Shown here: positions 45,596 through 54,817 of the stretch, one piece after another
Layout of the letters: every line of letters starts with the position of its first letter
How positions within the stretch are numbered: the stretch's first letter is position 1
From: Lachnospiraceae bacterium
GTDB lineage: Bacteria > Bacillota > Clostridia > Lachnospirales > Lachnospiraceae
Assembly (NCBI GenBank): GCA_902362715.1
Contig: CABIXN010000001.1
Location: 193,735-257,734 of the forward strand
Length of the DNA: 64,000 nt
Reading direction: 5' to 3'
Translations under genes and position numbers: made by a program
The notes under the pieces: generated by a model
What the model was told of the DNA's origin: nothing
Databases searched by the model: none
What the model saw: only the letters and a program-made list of their open reading frames with translations

Positions 45596-46519
45596 ATGAT
45601 AAGAGAAAAACGAAGGAGACGGCGAAAGAGAAAAAGAATACTGCGCATTATACTGACGATTCTGGTCATTGCTGCTCTGGCTGCACTGATTGTGTTTAAA
45701 GTGTTTACCGTTGAAAAGGTTGAAATTACCGGAAATGAGCTATATACAAATCAGCAGATTGAAGACTGGGTCCTCAATGATGAACATTCCTGGAATTCCC
45801 TTTATGTATACTTTAAATATAAACTGAAAGAAACCAAAGAGCTCCCTTTTGTAGATTCTATGGATATTTCCCTGAAATCACCTCATACTGTTAAAATAAA
45901 TGTTTATGAAAAAGGTGTGCTGGGGTATCTGTATGTGCCCTCTCTTGGGAAAAATGCATATTTTGATAAAGATGGATTTGTAGTGGAGCTGTCTTCCGAT
46001 ATCATCGAAGGCACTACAAAAATCAGCGGGATTTCTGTGGAAACGGCGCAGCTTTATAAAAAGCTCCCCCTGGAAAATGAATCTATTTTAAAAACACTGC
46101 TGAATGTATCGCAGCTTCTAAAAAAGTATGAGCTGGAACCTGAGATTATATATGTGACACCTGAGGATCAGGTACTGTTAAGTTACGGAAATATACAGGT
46201 AAATGTCGGCGGAAACGTAAACTTAAATGAAAAGATTGTTCGGCTTCAGAAGATTATGCCGGAGGTTGCCAAAATGAAAGGCACACTGCATTTAGAAGAC
46301 TGGAGCGAAACGAATACAGATATTTATTTTGAGAAGAATGAACTGACTGAGATTCCCAAGGATGTACAGCAGGTTCCAAAGTCCGGCAGTACGGAAGAAA
46401 ACAGTAAAAAGGAAGAAAATTCCAATGCAGAGGATTCTGCACAAAAGGACTCCGGACAGAAGGCGTCTGACAGCAAAAAGGACGATCAGAGCAGCGATAA
46501 AAAAGATACTGCAAATTAA
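45596..46519 (+). CDS. divIB: FtsQ/DivIB-type division protein
   Basis: A 307-residue bitopic protein with a strongly basic cytosolic start (14 of the first 16 residues charged), a membrane helix at about 17-38, a POTRA domain (VEKVEITGNELYTNQQIEDWV near 40-60, read in two parts) and the FtsQ beta domain. The last 50 residues are low-complexity Ser/Lys/Asp-rich. It stabilises FtsL-DivIC at the septum. It sits between the FtsW/SpoVE gene and ftsZ. Confidence 0.9.
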   Translation: MIREKRRRRRKRKRILRIILTILVIAALAALIVFKVFTVEKVEITGNELYTNQQIEDWVLNDEHSWNSLYVYFKYKLKETKELPFVDSMDISLKSPHTVKINVYEKGVLGYLYVPSLGKNAYFDKDGFVVELSSDIIEGTTKISGISVETAQLYKKLPLENESILKTLLNVSQLLKKYELEPEIIYVTPEDQVLLSYGNIQVNVGGNVNLNEKIVRLQKIMPEVAKMKGTLHLEDWSETNTDIYFEKNELTEIPKDVQQVPKSGSTEENSKKEENSNAEDSAQKDSGQKASDSKKDDQSSDKKDTAN

Positions 46520-46530
46520 AAAAATATAGG

Positions 46531-46559
46531 TTGATTATTTATTGAAAAAATTATATTAT
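46531..46559 (+). promoter_or_regulatory. Possible ftsZ promoter
   Basis: TTGATT (46531-46536), 17-base spacer, TATTAT (46554-46559) in the 132-base gap between divIB and ftsZ. The region is very AT-rich, so alternative pairings exist. Confidence 0.45.
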
Positions 46560-46651
46560 TATAACTATATTGGCAAAATTGAATCCTGCTGCGAAAAATG
46601 GCAGTATGATTTGTATATAAAATCAGATGAGGGATAGAAGGAGGAACTGTC

Positions 46652-47812
46652 GTGCTTGAAATTATGTCAACAGAAGCTGAGTCCAGCGCAAAAATTATTG
46701 TAATTGGTGTAGGTGGCGCTGGAAATAACGCTGTTAACCGAATGATAGATGAAAATATTGGAGGGGTAGAATTTATAGGTATTAATACGGACAAGCAGGC
46801 ATTAGTACTCTGTAAAGCGCCTACTCTGATTCAGATTGGAGAGAAACTTACCAAAGGACTTGGAGCCGGAGCAAAGCCTGAGATCGGCCAGAAAGCTGCA
46901 GAGGAAAGCTCTGAGGAGCTGGCGGCAGCCATTGAAGGCGCTGATATGGTATTTGTCACCTGCGGTATGGGCGGAGGAACCGGGACCGGAGCAGCCCCTG
47001 TTGTGGCAAAGCTGGCAAAGGATATGGGTATCCTTACCGTTGGTGTTGTTACAAAGCCTTTCAAGTTTGAGGCAAAAACGCGTATGGTAAATGCGGTAAC
47101 CGGAATCGACAACCTAAGGGAGAGTGTGGATACCTTAATTGTAATTCCAAATGACAAGCTTCTTGAGATCGTTGACAGAAGAACTACAATGCCGGATGCA
47201 TTGAAAAAAGCAGATGAAGTATTGCAGCAGGCAGTTCAGGGTATTACGGATCTGATCAATGTTCCTGCACTGATTAATCTGGATTTTGCGGATGTTCAGA
47301 CTGTTATGAAGGACAAAGGCATGGCTCATATCGGTATCGGAGCGGCTACCGGAGATGATAAAGCTATTGAAGCAGTTAAAATTGCTGTTGCCAGTCCGCT
47401 TCTGGAAACGAATATTGCAGGTGCGTCTCACGTAATTATTAATATTTCCGGAGACATTTCTCTGATGGATGCAAATGATGCCGCAAGCTATGTTCAGGAT
47501 CTTGCCGGAGATGACGCAAATATTATTTTTGGAGCTAAGTATGATGAAAATTGCCAGGATTCTGCTACTATTACGGTAATTGCAACAGGTCTTGAGAGTC
47601 CTGCAGCATCAGCAGCCTCCAAAATTATGCCGGGACTGAAAATTGCAGGAGCGCCTCAGACAGGCGGACTTGGCTTAAACCGTACATCATCGGGACAGGC
47701 CGGGGTCGTTGGCAGTGCGCCTGCTGGAATTAAGACTCCAAAGCCTCCGGTGAGCAGTGTGCCTCAGAAGGATATTAAGATTCCGGATTTTCTGAAAAAT
47801 TCTAAAAGATAG
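46652..47812 (+). CDS. ftsZ: Cell-division GTPase FtsZ
   Basis: A 386-residue tubulin-like GTPase forming the division ring. The N-terminal [13 protein letters not shown] loop is followed by the GTP signature GGGTGTG at residues 107-113, the T7 loop region DFADVQTVM, and a variable linker ending in the conserved IPDFLKN partner-binding tail. The start is a GTG (46652) directly behind GAAGGAGGA. A terminator follows about 100 bases downstream and separates it from spoIIGA. Confidence 0.98.
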   Translation: MLEIMSTEAESSAKIIVIGVGGAGNNAVNRMIDENIGGVEFIGINTDKQALVLCKAPTLIQIGEKLTKGLGAGAKPEIGQKAAEESSEELAAAIEGADMVFVTCGMGGGTGTGAAPVVAKLAKDMGILTVGVVTKPFKFEAKTRMVNAVTGIDNLRESVDTLIVIPNDKLLEIVDRRTTMPDALKKADEVLQQAVQGITDLINVPALINLDFADVQTVMKDKGMAHIGIGAATGDDKAIEAVKIAVASPLLETNIAGASHVIINISGDISLMDANDAASYVQDLAGDDANIIFGAKYDENCQDSATITVIATGLESPAASAASKIMPGLKIAGAPQTGGLGLNRTSSGQAGVVGSAPAGIKTPKPPVSSVPQKDIKIPDFLKNSKR

Positions 47813-47916
47813 CAAAAGACGGAAAAAAGATAGCAGCAGCACAATTTGACATAATTCGTGCTGTTTCTTCTTGATATTGCCTGGAAAGACTATAAATTCA
47901 AAGAAAAAAAGTTGAA

Positions 47917-47957
47917 AAGAACCGAGATTTTGACAAAAAAATCACGGTTCTTTTTTT
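47917..47957 (+). terminator. Intrinsic terminator between ftsZ and spoIIGA
   Basis: AAGAACCGAGATTT pairs with AAATCACGGTTCTT (one mismatch), followed by a T-run. Confidence 0.88.
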
Positions 47958-48032
47958 ATAATGTACAAGGAAAGAATTTGTCAGCCCGATTTGTTTTGTG
48001 TAAGAATTAAAAAAACAGGCAGGGGGTGGAAT

Positions 48033-48851
48033 GTGCAATATGAATGGTATATAGATGCTTTCTGGCTGACCTCTTTTTTCATAGACAGCATAGCTTTTCT
48101 GACGGCCGTCCTGGTAATGGGAAAGCAGGTCAGAGCTTTTAGATGCATACTGGCGGCCCTTTTGGGAGCCAGCGCAGAGACGGCATGTTTTCTGCTGATG
48201 TCAGATTATTTTCTGTATCGGATTACGGTTATGGCAGTGATAAATCCTCTGCTGCTTTTTATTTTGATGAAACCCGGAAGATGGAAAGAGTTTCTAAAAG
48301 GCTACCTGACTGTCTGCGGGGTAATATTGTTTATTGGAGGCGTTCAGACCTGCTTTATGCAGTATGTTCCTATCCGTTCCCGTCAGAATATCTGGTATGT
48401 GATTCTGGCTGCAGCGGCAGCTGTCATAATCTGTTACATAAAGTGCCGCAGAAATTACAGTCAGAACCTGTGTGAGGCAAAGCTGATTTATGGAAAAAGA
48501 CAAGTATTGCTGAAAGCATTCTGTGATACTGGAAATCTGTTAAAAGATCCTTTTACAGCCAAACCGGTCAGCATTGCAGATTTTTGCGTTTTCGGGCCGG
48601 ATTTTCCAAATGAGGATGTCAAGATACGATATATCCCTTACCGTACACTGGGAATGGAACATGGATTATTAAAAGTACTGACTATTGATAAAATGTATAT
48701 TTATTTACCCGGGAAGAAACTGGAAGTAGAAAAACCCGTCATCGGACTAAAAGAAAGTGGTCTGATGGGGCAGGGAAATGTGCAGCTCATTTTAAATGGA
48801 GCGCTGCTTTCAGAAAATAATGAAATGGGAAAGGGAACAACACAGCGTTGA
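48033..48851 (+). CDS. spoIIGA: Sporulation sigma-E processing protease SpoIIGA
   Basis: A 272-residue membrane aspartic protease that activates pro-sigma-E in the mother cell. The N-terminal half holds about five helices. The C-terminal cytosolic half contains the catalytic D165-T-G-N motif followed by LLKDPFTAKPV. The frame is open from 47961, but GGGGGTGGA precedes the GTG at 48033, whose product begins like the family (VQYEWYIDAFW). It ends 14 bases before sigE, the classic arrangement. Confidence 0.93.
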   Translation: MQYEWYIDAFWLTSFFIDSIAFLTAVLVMGKQVRAFRCILAALLGASAETACFLLMSDYFLYRITVMAVINPLLLFILMKPGRWKEFLKGYLTVCGVILFIGGVQTCFMQYVPIRSRQNIWYVILAAAAAVIICYIKCRRNYSQNLCEAKLIYGKRQVLLKAFCDTGNLLKDPFTAKPVSIADFCVFGPDFPNEDVKIRYIPYRTLGMEHGLLKVLTIDKMYIYLPGKKLEVEKPVIGLKESGLMGQGNVQLILNGALLSENNEMGKGTTQR

Positions 48852-48865
48852 TATGGTGAAATAAA

Positions 48866-49606
48866 ATGTATATTAAAGTCTCAGTACCGGGACGGTTTCA
48901 GTTTCGGATTGTACCTACTCTGCAGAATCTGATTTTTCAGAATGCAAAAGATGTCCATTATATAGGGGGAGCGGAAGTACTGCCGCCGCCGCTGGAAGCA
49001 GAGGCCGAGAGCGCCTGCATCGAAAAACTTGGCACCGATGATTTTGAGGAAGCAAGAGGGATGCTTATTGAGCATAATCTCAGGCTGGTAGTTTACATAG
49101 CAAAAAAATTTGATAATACCGGGATTGTGGTGGAAGATCTGATTTCCATCGGAACCATCGGACTGATAAAGTCCATCAATACTTATAATCCGGCAAAAAA
49201 CATAAAGCTTGCCACTTACGCGTCCCGCTGTATTGAAAATGAAATTTTGATGTATTTAAGAAGAACAAGTAAAATGAAACTGGAAGTTTCCATTGACGAA
49301 CCGCTGAATGTGGACTGGGATGGCAATGAGCTTCTTTTATCTGACATTCTGGGAACGGAAGAGGATATTATTTACAAAGACATGGAACTGGAAGTGGAGA
49401 AAAAACTGCTGAAGAAGGCGGTAGATAAGCTTCCGCCCAGAGAACGGAAAATTATAGAACTGCGCTATGGACTGACTTCTGCGGACGGAGAAGAGATGAC
49501 ACAAAAAGAAGTGGCAGATCTTATGGGAATTTCCCAGTCCTATATTTCAAGACTGGAAAAAAAGATTATGAAGCGTCTGAAAAAAGAAATTGTAAAGTAT
49601 GAATAG
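48866..49606 (+). CDS. sigE: RNA polymerase sporulation factor sigma-E
   Basis: A 246-residue pro-protein. The N-terminal pro-region is followed by the processing site [12 protein letters not shown] at 32-43. Sigma region 2 contains [18 protein letters not shown] and regions 3-4 end with a helix-turn-helix ([18 protein letters not shown]). It drives early mother-cell gene expression. It is made inactive and cut by SpoIIGA, encoded directly upstream. Confidence 0.97.
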   Translation: MYIKVSVPGRFQFRIVPTLQNLIFQNAKDVHYIGGAEVLPPPLEAEAESACIEKLGTDDFEEARGMLIEHNLRLVVYIAKKFDNTGIVVEDLISIGTIGLIKSINTYNPAKNIKLATYASRCIENEILMYLRRTSKMKLEVSIDEPLNVDWDGNELLLSDILGTEEDIIYKDMELEVEKKLLKKAVDKLPPRERKIIELRYGLTSADGEEMTQKEVADLMGISQSYISRLEKKIMKRLKKEIVKYE

Positions 49607-49729
49607 AGATTGTAATAGTTTTTACAATATCATTAATTTTAAGTGAAAAGGGTTGATGAAATAAAAAAAGAGTATACAATTATAAACTAAGCGCGTATAG
49701 TATGAAACAAAATACAAGGAAGTGAAAGT

Positions 49730-51118
49730 GTGAAGAAAACAAAAGAAAAACATCAGTTGTTAACTCCAAAAAGAATCCTGCTGCTGGCAGTTCTTGTGCT
49801 GGCAGTTATTTATGTCATAGGAGCCGTTTTTTATTCCAGGCATATGTATGGAAAGGATACGGTGTTTGGAGTAAGTGTAAGAAATAAAACTGTCAGCGAG
49901 GTCAAGGACAAAATAGAAGAGAATATCAAAGACTATAAGCTGACAGTGAAAACACGGACCGGGGATGAATCAATTGGCGCTTCTGATATCGGTCTTGTCT
50001 ATGATGATAAGGGAACCGTTGACAATCTGAAAAAAAGCCAGCGGGCATTATTGTGGTTTACCGCTCCTTTTTCCGGAAAAGATGATCTTCCGGCAGAGGT
50101 ATCCTATGATGAGGAAAAGCTTCGTCAGGCAGTCAGTGCCTTAAATTGTATGGATGAATCAAAAATGGAAAAGCCCAAAGATGCGCATCTTTCATACAGT
50201 GACGGAAGCTTTCAGATTGTAAAAGAGACGGAAGGTACATGGCTGGAGAATGATACCGTGCTAAAAGCTCTGCAGCAGGCGGTAACAGAGGGCCAAGAGA
50301 TGCTGGATCTGGATGCAGACGGCTGTTATACTGCTCCCGCTGTATACGAAGACTCTAAAGAACTGAAAAGCCAGCAGAGTAAGGTAAATAAGCTTCTTGA
50401 AGTAAAGATTACCTATGATTTCGGAGACCGCAGTGAGGTTGTGGACAGTGACCTGATTTCTCAGTGGATTACCTTTGGGGATAATTTTACCTTTGATCTA
50501 GATCAGGAAAAGGTGGAAGCTTATGAGAAAGAGCTTGGCTACAAATATGATACTTTTGGTTTAAGCCGTCAGTTTAAAACAAGTACCGGTGAAACCATTA
50601 CCCTAAAGGGCGGCGATTATGGCTGGTGTATCCATAAAAGCAAATCCGCAGAAGCTTTAATTGAGAAGATTCTGGCCGGTGAAAGCGGTACGATAGAACC
50701 TGAGTATCTGTACAAGGGAAAAGACAGAAATACCAATGATATTGGAGGAACTTACATAGAAGTAAGCATTGCCCGGCAGAGAATGTGGTGCTACAAGGAC
50801 GGAAAGCTGATTGTAGATACTCCTGTTGTAACCGGCAATATTAATATCAAAGGGCGTGCCACTCCTTCCGGAGGTGTCTGGGCCATTGATGCCAGAACAA
50901 CAGACTATTATCTTACCGGAGAGGGTTATCGTTCCCATGTAAATTTCTGGCTTCCATTTAATGGCAATGTGGGAATCCATGATGCAACCTGGAGAGATAC
51001 CTTTGGAGGCAGCATTTATAAAACCAATGGCTCCCATGGCTGTGTAAATACGCCTTATGAAAATGCGAAAAAAATATATGAGGCCGTAACAATCGGAACA
51101 CCGGTTGTAGTATATTAA
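49730..51118 (+). CDS. L,D-transpeptidase (YkuD) with PG-binding_4 domain
   Basis: A 462-residue exported cell-wall enzyme with one membrane anchor at about 15-37 and a VanW-like PG-binding_4 region (about 60-310). The C-terminal YkuD domain has IHDATWRDTFGG and the catalytic SHGCVN with C438. It makes 3-3 peptide cross-links. It starts at a GTG behind AAGGAAG. Position after sigE suggests, but does not prove, sporulation control; TATACAAT at 49673-49680 could be a sigma-E-type -10. Confidence 0.9.
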   Translation: MKKTKEKHQLLTPKRILLLAVLVLAVIYVIGAVFYSRHMYGKDTVFGVSVRNKTVSEVKDKIEENIKDYKLTVKTRTGDESIGASDIGLVYDDKGTVDNLKKSQRALLWFTAPFSGKDDLPAEVSYDEEKLRQAVSALNCMDESKMEKPKDAHLSYSDGSFQIVKETEGTWLENDTVLKALQQAVTEGQEMLDLDADGCYTAPAVYEDSKELKSQQSKVNKLLEVKITYDFGDRSEVVDSDLISQWITFGDNFTFDLDQEKVEAYEKELGYKYDTFGLSRQFKTSTGETITLKGGDYGWCIHKSKSAEALIEKILAGESGTIEPEYLYKGKDRNTNDIGGTYIEVSIARQRMWCYKDGKLIVDTPVVTGNINIKGRATPSGGVWAIDARTTDYYLTGEGYRSHVNFWLPFNGNVGIHDATWRDTFGGSIYKTNGSHGCVNTPYENAKKIYEAVTIGTPVVVY

Positions 51119-51123
51119 AAAAT

Positions 51124-51188
51124 ACCTGTGAAAATACCCTGGAAATCATTGGAGTTTTGATTTTAAGGGAATTTCACAGGTGTTTTTT
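51124..51188 (+). terminator. Intrinsic terminator of the L,D-transpeptidase gene
   Basis: ACCTGTGAAAATACCCT pairs with AGGGAATTTCACAGGT, followed by T6. Repeat copy 4 begins one base after the T-run. Confidence 0.88.
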
Positions 51189-51189
51189 A

Positions 51190-51244
51190 CTCTACAGGAA
51201 AGACTGTGTTGTAATAAAGCTGAAAAGTACCGATTCCTATAGTG
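51190..51244. repeat. Terminator-linked palindromic repeat, copy 4 (core only)
   Basis: A 55-base core starting CTCTACAGG and ending TTCCTATAGTG, lacking the longer GC-rich flank of copies 2 and 3. It lies between the convergent L,D-transpeptidase and sigG genes. Confidence 0.8.
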
Positions 51245-51273
51245 CAAAATATAACAATAGAAAATGTCATTCC

Positions 51274-52056
51274 TTATCTTACTGACAGAAACTGCTTCAT
51301 GTTTTTTAGAGCGGCTTTTTCTAGGCGGCTGACCTGGGCCTGGGAGATGTGGATTTCATTTGCTACTTCCATCTGTGTTTTGCCCTCAAAAAAACGCAGG
51401 CGGATAATCCGGTTTTCACGTTCGTTTAAGCGCTTCATAGCGTCGGAAAGAGAAAGCTCCTCTACCCATTTTTCTTCCTTGTTTTTCTTATCGCTGATCT
51501 GGTCCATCACGTAGAGTGTATCCCCGCCGTCTGTATAGATGGGATCATACAGGCTGACAGGACTTTGTATGGCGTCTAGGGCAAAGACAATGTCTTCTTC
51601 CGGAATACCGATTTCTTCTGCGATTTCTGAAAGTGTGGGATCCTGGTTGTTTTTCCGGGTCATAAGCTCCTGGGCATGTATAGCCTTGTATGCGGTATCA
51701 CGCATAGAGCGGCTGACCCTGACACTGTTGTTGTCCCGCAGATACCGGCGGATTTCCCCGATAATCATGGGAACCGCATAGGTTGAGAATTTAACATTCA
51801 TGGTAGGATCAAAGTTATCAATAGATTTGATCAAACCGATACATCCGATTTGAAACAAATCGTCAACGTTTTCATTGCTTCCTGCAAAGCGGCGGATAAC
51901 GCTTAAAACAAGACGCAGGTTTCCTTTGATGTATTCTTCGCGTGCTGCTTTATCTCCTTCCTGAATCCGCTGAAAGAGGGATGCTTTTTCTTCTTCTTTC
52001 AGTATGGGAAGTGTGGATGTATTTACTCCGCAGATTTCTACCTTATAAGCGGCCAT
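51274..52056 (-). CDS. sigG: RNA polymerase sporulation factor sigma-G
   Basis: A 260-residue late forespore sigma factor. The N-terminal KVEICGVNTSTLPILK block is diagnostic for sigma-G. Region 2 has NVDDLFQIGCIGLIKSIDNF and region 4 ends HISQAQVSRLEKAALKNMK. In Bacillus and many Clostridia sigG follows sigE on the same strand; here it is inverted and separated by an L,D-transpeptidase gene, so it cannot be read through from sigE. Confidence 0.96.
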   Translation of the reverse strand: MAAYKVEICGVNTSTLPILKEEEKASLFQRIQEGDKAAREEYIKGNLRLVLSVIRRFAGSNENVDDLFQIGCIGLIKSIDNFDPTMNVKFSTYAVPMIIGEIRRYLRDNNSVRVSRSMRDTAYKAIHAQELMTRKNNQDPTLSEIAEEIGIPEEDIVFALDAIQSPVSLYDPIYTDGGDTLYVMDQISDKKNKEEKWVEELSLSDAMKRLNERENRIIRLRFFEGKTQMEVANEIHISQAQVSRLEKAALKNMKQFLSVR

Positions 52057-52172
52057 ATAAATTTAATACCTCCAGATGAGTTGTTAATAAGAGAATGCAC
52101 GTTTTTGGTGGAATCTATTCACGCCGGAAGCAAAAATTATTTGACAAAATATGTGGAGAGGGGATGAAAGGC

Positions 52173-52201
52173 TTGCGCCCTCTGAAAAAAAGCATTATAC
52201 T
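52173..52201 (+). promoter_or_regulatory. Promoter of argS
   Basis: TTGCGC (52173-52178), 17-base spacer, TATACT (52196-52201), 31 bases before the ATG at 52232. No T-box leader fits in this distance. Confidence 0.7.
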
Positions 52202-52231
52202 AAAAAAAGTTGTGACAGAAAGGAAAGACAG

Positions 52232-53998
52232 ATGAAAAAAATCCTTGATTTGATAACAGAAGAAGTGACAAAGGCTTTCAAAGAAGCCGGCTATGAAGAA
52301 AAATACGGAAAAGTGACCTTGTCTAACCGGCCAGATCTGTGTGAGTTTCAGTGTAATGGAGCAATGGCGGCGGCAAAACAGTATAAGATGGCACCCTTTA
52401 TGATTGCGGACGCAGTTGCCGCAAAGCTTTGCGGACATTCCATGTTTTCTGCTGCAGATTCTGTAAAACCCGGATTTTTAAACCTGAAATTAAGGGAAGA
52501 GTATCTGGCAGAGTATTTGAATCAGATGCAGAAGGAGAGCAGATACGGAACAGAGCAGGCACAGCATCCGCAGACGATTATGATTGATTACGGCGGACCA
52601 AATGTGGCCAAGCCGCTGCATGTGGGACATCTGCGGTCTGCGGTGATTGGAGAGTCCATCAAACGTATCGGAACATATATGGGGCATCATATGATTGGCG
52701 ATGTGCATCTTGGAGACTGGGGGCTGCAGATGGGGCTGATTATTACAGAGCTTAAGCTGCGAAGACCGGATCTTGTTTATTTTGATGAAAGCTTTGGGGG
52801 GGAATATCCCAAAGAAGCTCCCTTTACAATTTCTGAGCTGGAGGAGATTTATCCTACTGCAAGCAGGAAATCAAAAGAAGATGAGTCATATAAAGAAGCG
52901 GCAATGCAGGCGACCTTTGAGCTGCAGCATGGCAGAGCGGGATACCAGGCGCTGCTTTCCCATATTCTCAATGTTTCCGTTACGGATTTAAAGAAAAATT
53001 ATGAACATCTGAATGTTTCTTTTGAGCTGTGGAAAGGGGAGTCAGACGCCCAGCCATTTATTCCTGATATGGTAGATAAGATGAAAAAAGACGGGTTTGC
53101 CTATATCAGTGACGGTGCCCTTGTAGTAGATGTGAAAGAAGAGACAGATACAAAGGAAATACCGCCGTGTATGATTTTAAAATCAGATGGGGCTTCCTTG
53201 TACAATACGACCGATCTGGCTACCATTGTCTGGAGAATGCGGGACTATCATCCGGACCAGATTATATATGTGGTGGACAAGCGCCAGGAACTCTATTTCA
53301 CACAGGTGTTTCGATGCGCCAGGAAAACAGGTCTGGTGAAGGATGATACAAAACTGACCTTTATCGGTTTTGGAACTATGAACGGGAAAGACGGAAAACC
53401 TTTTAAAACCCGGGAGGGCGGTGTGATGCGCCTGGAAAAGCTGGTGCATGATATCAATGAGCAGATGTATCAGAAAATCAAAGATAATCAGTCCATGTCT
53501 GAGGACGAAGCTCAAAAGACTGCAGAAGTGGTAGCGCTTTCTGCTATTAAGTATGGAGATCTTTCTAATCAGGCTTCCAAAGATTATATTTTTGATATTG
53601 ACCGTTTTACATCTTTTGAGGGGAATACCGGGCCATACATTCTGTACACAATTGTACGGATGAAATCTATTTTAAATAAATACCAGGAAAGCGGAAAATC
53701 CGCTTCCGGAAAGCAGATTCTGGCTGCAAAGTCTGAAAGTGAAAAGGGACTAATGCTGGAGCTTGCAAGATTTAACGGTGTGATGGAAAATGCTTTCCAG
53801 GAACTTGCGCCTCACAAAGTATGTTCTTATATTTATGATCTGGCAAATGCGCTGAACCATTTTTATCATGAGACTAAGATTATGACAGAAGAAGATGCTG
53901 ACATACAGGCAGGATATATTAAATTGCTGGAGCTTACCAAAGGGATTTTAGAAACCTGTATTGACGTACTGGGATTTTCGGCTCCGGACCGGATGTAG
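52232..53998 (+). CDS. argS: Arginyl-tRNA synthetase
   Basis: A 588-residue class I synthetase: N-terminal additional domain (1-110), the HIGH-type HVGHLRSAVIGE block near residues 129-140, a TREGGVMRLEKL segment in place of KMSKS, and a DALR anticodon-binding domain at the C-terminus. The frame is open from 52151, but GAAAGGAAAG precedes the ATG at 52232. It is followed by a convergent LUD gene. Confidence 0.96.
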   Translation: MKKILDLITEEVTKAFKEAGYEEKYGKVTLSNRPDLCEFQCNGAMAAAKQYKMAPFMIADAVAAKLCGHSMFSAADSVKPGFLNLKLREEYLAEYLNQMQKESRYGTEQAQHPQTIMIDYGGPNVAKPLHVGHLRSAVIGESIKRIGTYMGHHMIGDVHLGDWGLQMGLIITELKLRRPDLVYFDESFGGEYPKEAPFTISELEEIYPTASRKSKEDESYKEAAMQATFELQHGRAGYQALLSHILNVSVTDLKKNYEHLNVSFELWKGESDAQPFIPDMVDKMKKDGFAYISDGALVVDVKEETDTKEIPPCMILKSDGASLYNTTDLATIVWRMRDYHPDQIIYVVDKRQELYFTQVFRCARKTGLVKDDTKLTFIGFGTMNGKDGKPFKTREGGVMRLEKLVHDINEQMYQKIKDNQSMSEDEAQKTAEVVALSAIKYGDLSNQASKDYIFDIDRFTSFEGNTGPYILYTIVRMKSILNKYQESGKSASGKQILAAKSESEKGLMLELARFNGVMENAFQELAPHKVCSYIYDLANALNHFYHETKIMTEEDADIQAGYIKLLELTKGILETCIDVLGFSAPDRM

Positions 53999-54038
53999 AG
54001 AAGATCAGGACGGCTCCTTATTAGTTTTTGCATAAAAA

Positions 54039-54066
54039 AGAATCTCGCATGCGAGATTCTTTTTTA
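54039..54066. terminator. GAATCTCGC hairpin between convergent argS and LUD genes
   Basis: AAGAATCTCGC-AT-GCGAGATTCTT followed by T-run and ACTCT. It is the same hairpin that links repeat copies 2 and 3, and the following T6-A-CTCT matches the left edge of the repeat family. A-runs on the other side allow bidirectional use. Confidence 0.8.
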
Positions 54067-54076
54067 CTCTTTAACA

Positions 54077-54715
54077 TTAATACCCAAGCTCTTCTCCAAC
54101 CAGAATTACTTTGATACGTCCCACAATTCCGCTTCTGCGGGTAATGACTGTCTGGCTGCAGATGGAGTCATCACCGAGACAGTTTCCGCAGATGCCTGTG
54201 ACAGAACAGGGAGTTTTTTTGTTCAGCCGGATGCAGTTGGGTGAGGAAGCGGTTCCACGGACGCGTTTCACAGCGCTGTGTACATCGGGAGTAACTTTGT
54301 TCATGCCTGCAATGATAATAACATTTTTGGGACCGTAGATCAAAGCAGATACCCGGTTGCCGCTTCCGTCTATGTTTATCAGTTCGCCGTCCATGGTGAT
54401 GGCATTCGTGCTCATAAAGAAATAATCACTGAAAAATGCATGGCGCTGTAGATCCAGCATTTCTTCCGGATTTTTTCCGGTTTCCCGGTCAATAAATTTA
54501 ATATCCGGATCAGCTCTTAAGGCATCCATAAGACCGATCTGGTTTAGCGTCATGGAACCGCCGGAAGATGCACAGTCACCGGGAGAAAGAAAGCTTAAGG
54601 CTTTTTTTAGGGCTTCCTGGCGGGTTTTGCAGTAAAAACCTTCCATGCGGCGTTTCTGCAGATTTTTAATAATGGTATCGGCAGCCCTTTCAAAATAAAT
54701 AAGTTTTGGATCCAT
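54077..54715 (-). CDS. LUD-domain protein (LutC/YkgG-like)
   Basis: A 212-residue protein of the lactate-utilisation LUD fold (DUF162). It has an SSGGSMTLNQIGL segment near 51-63 and a ISTN-like MSTNAIT motif. The C-terminal part has four cysteines in CSVTGICGNC and CSQTV, suggesting a metal site. The frame is open to 54754, but AAGGAGG sits eight bases before the ATG at 54715. It stands alone, without lutA or lutB, so lactate oxidation is not supported; its role is uncertain. Confidence 0.85.
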   Translation of the reverse strand: MDPKLIYFERAADTIIKNLQKRRMEGFYCKTRQEALKKALSFLSPGDCASSGGSMTLNQIGLMDALRADPDIKFIDRETGKNPEEMLDLQRHAFFSDYFFMSTNAITMDGELINIDGSGNRVSALIYGPKNVIIIAGMNKVTPDVHSAVKRVRGTASSPNCIRLNKKTPCSVTGICGNCLGDDSICSQTVITRRSGIVGRIKVILVGEELGY

Positions 54716-54817
54716 GTAAATAACCTCCTTTTTGTACTGAAACCATCTTAACATAAATGAGAAAAGGTTTCAAAATGATCTGTGATACCATTAGATATTT
54801 AACTGAGGTGAAAAATA

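Noticed and set aside
49660..49700. Sigma-E-type promoter before the L,D-transpeptidase gene
   Set aside because: TATACAAT resembles a sigma-E -10, but no convincing -35 at the right distance was found, so it is mentioned only as a possibility.
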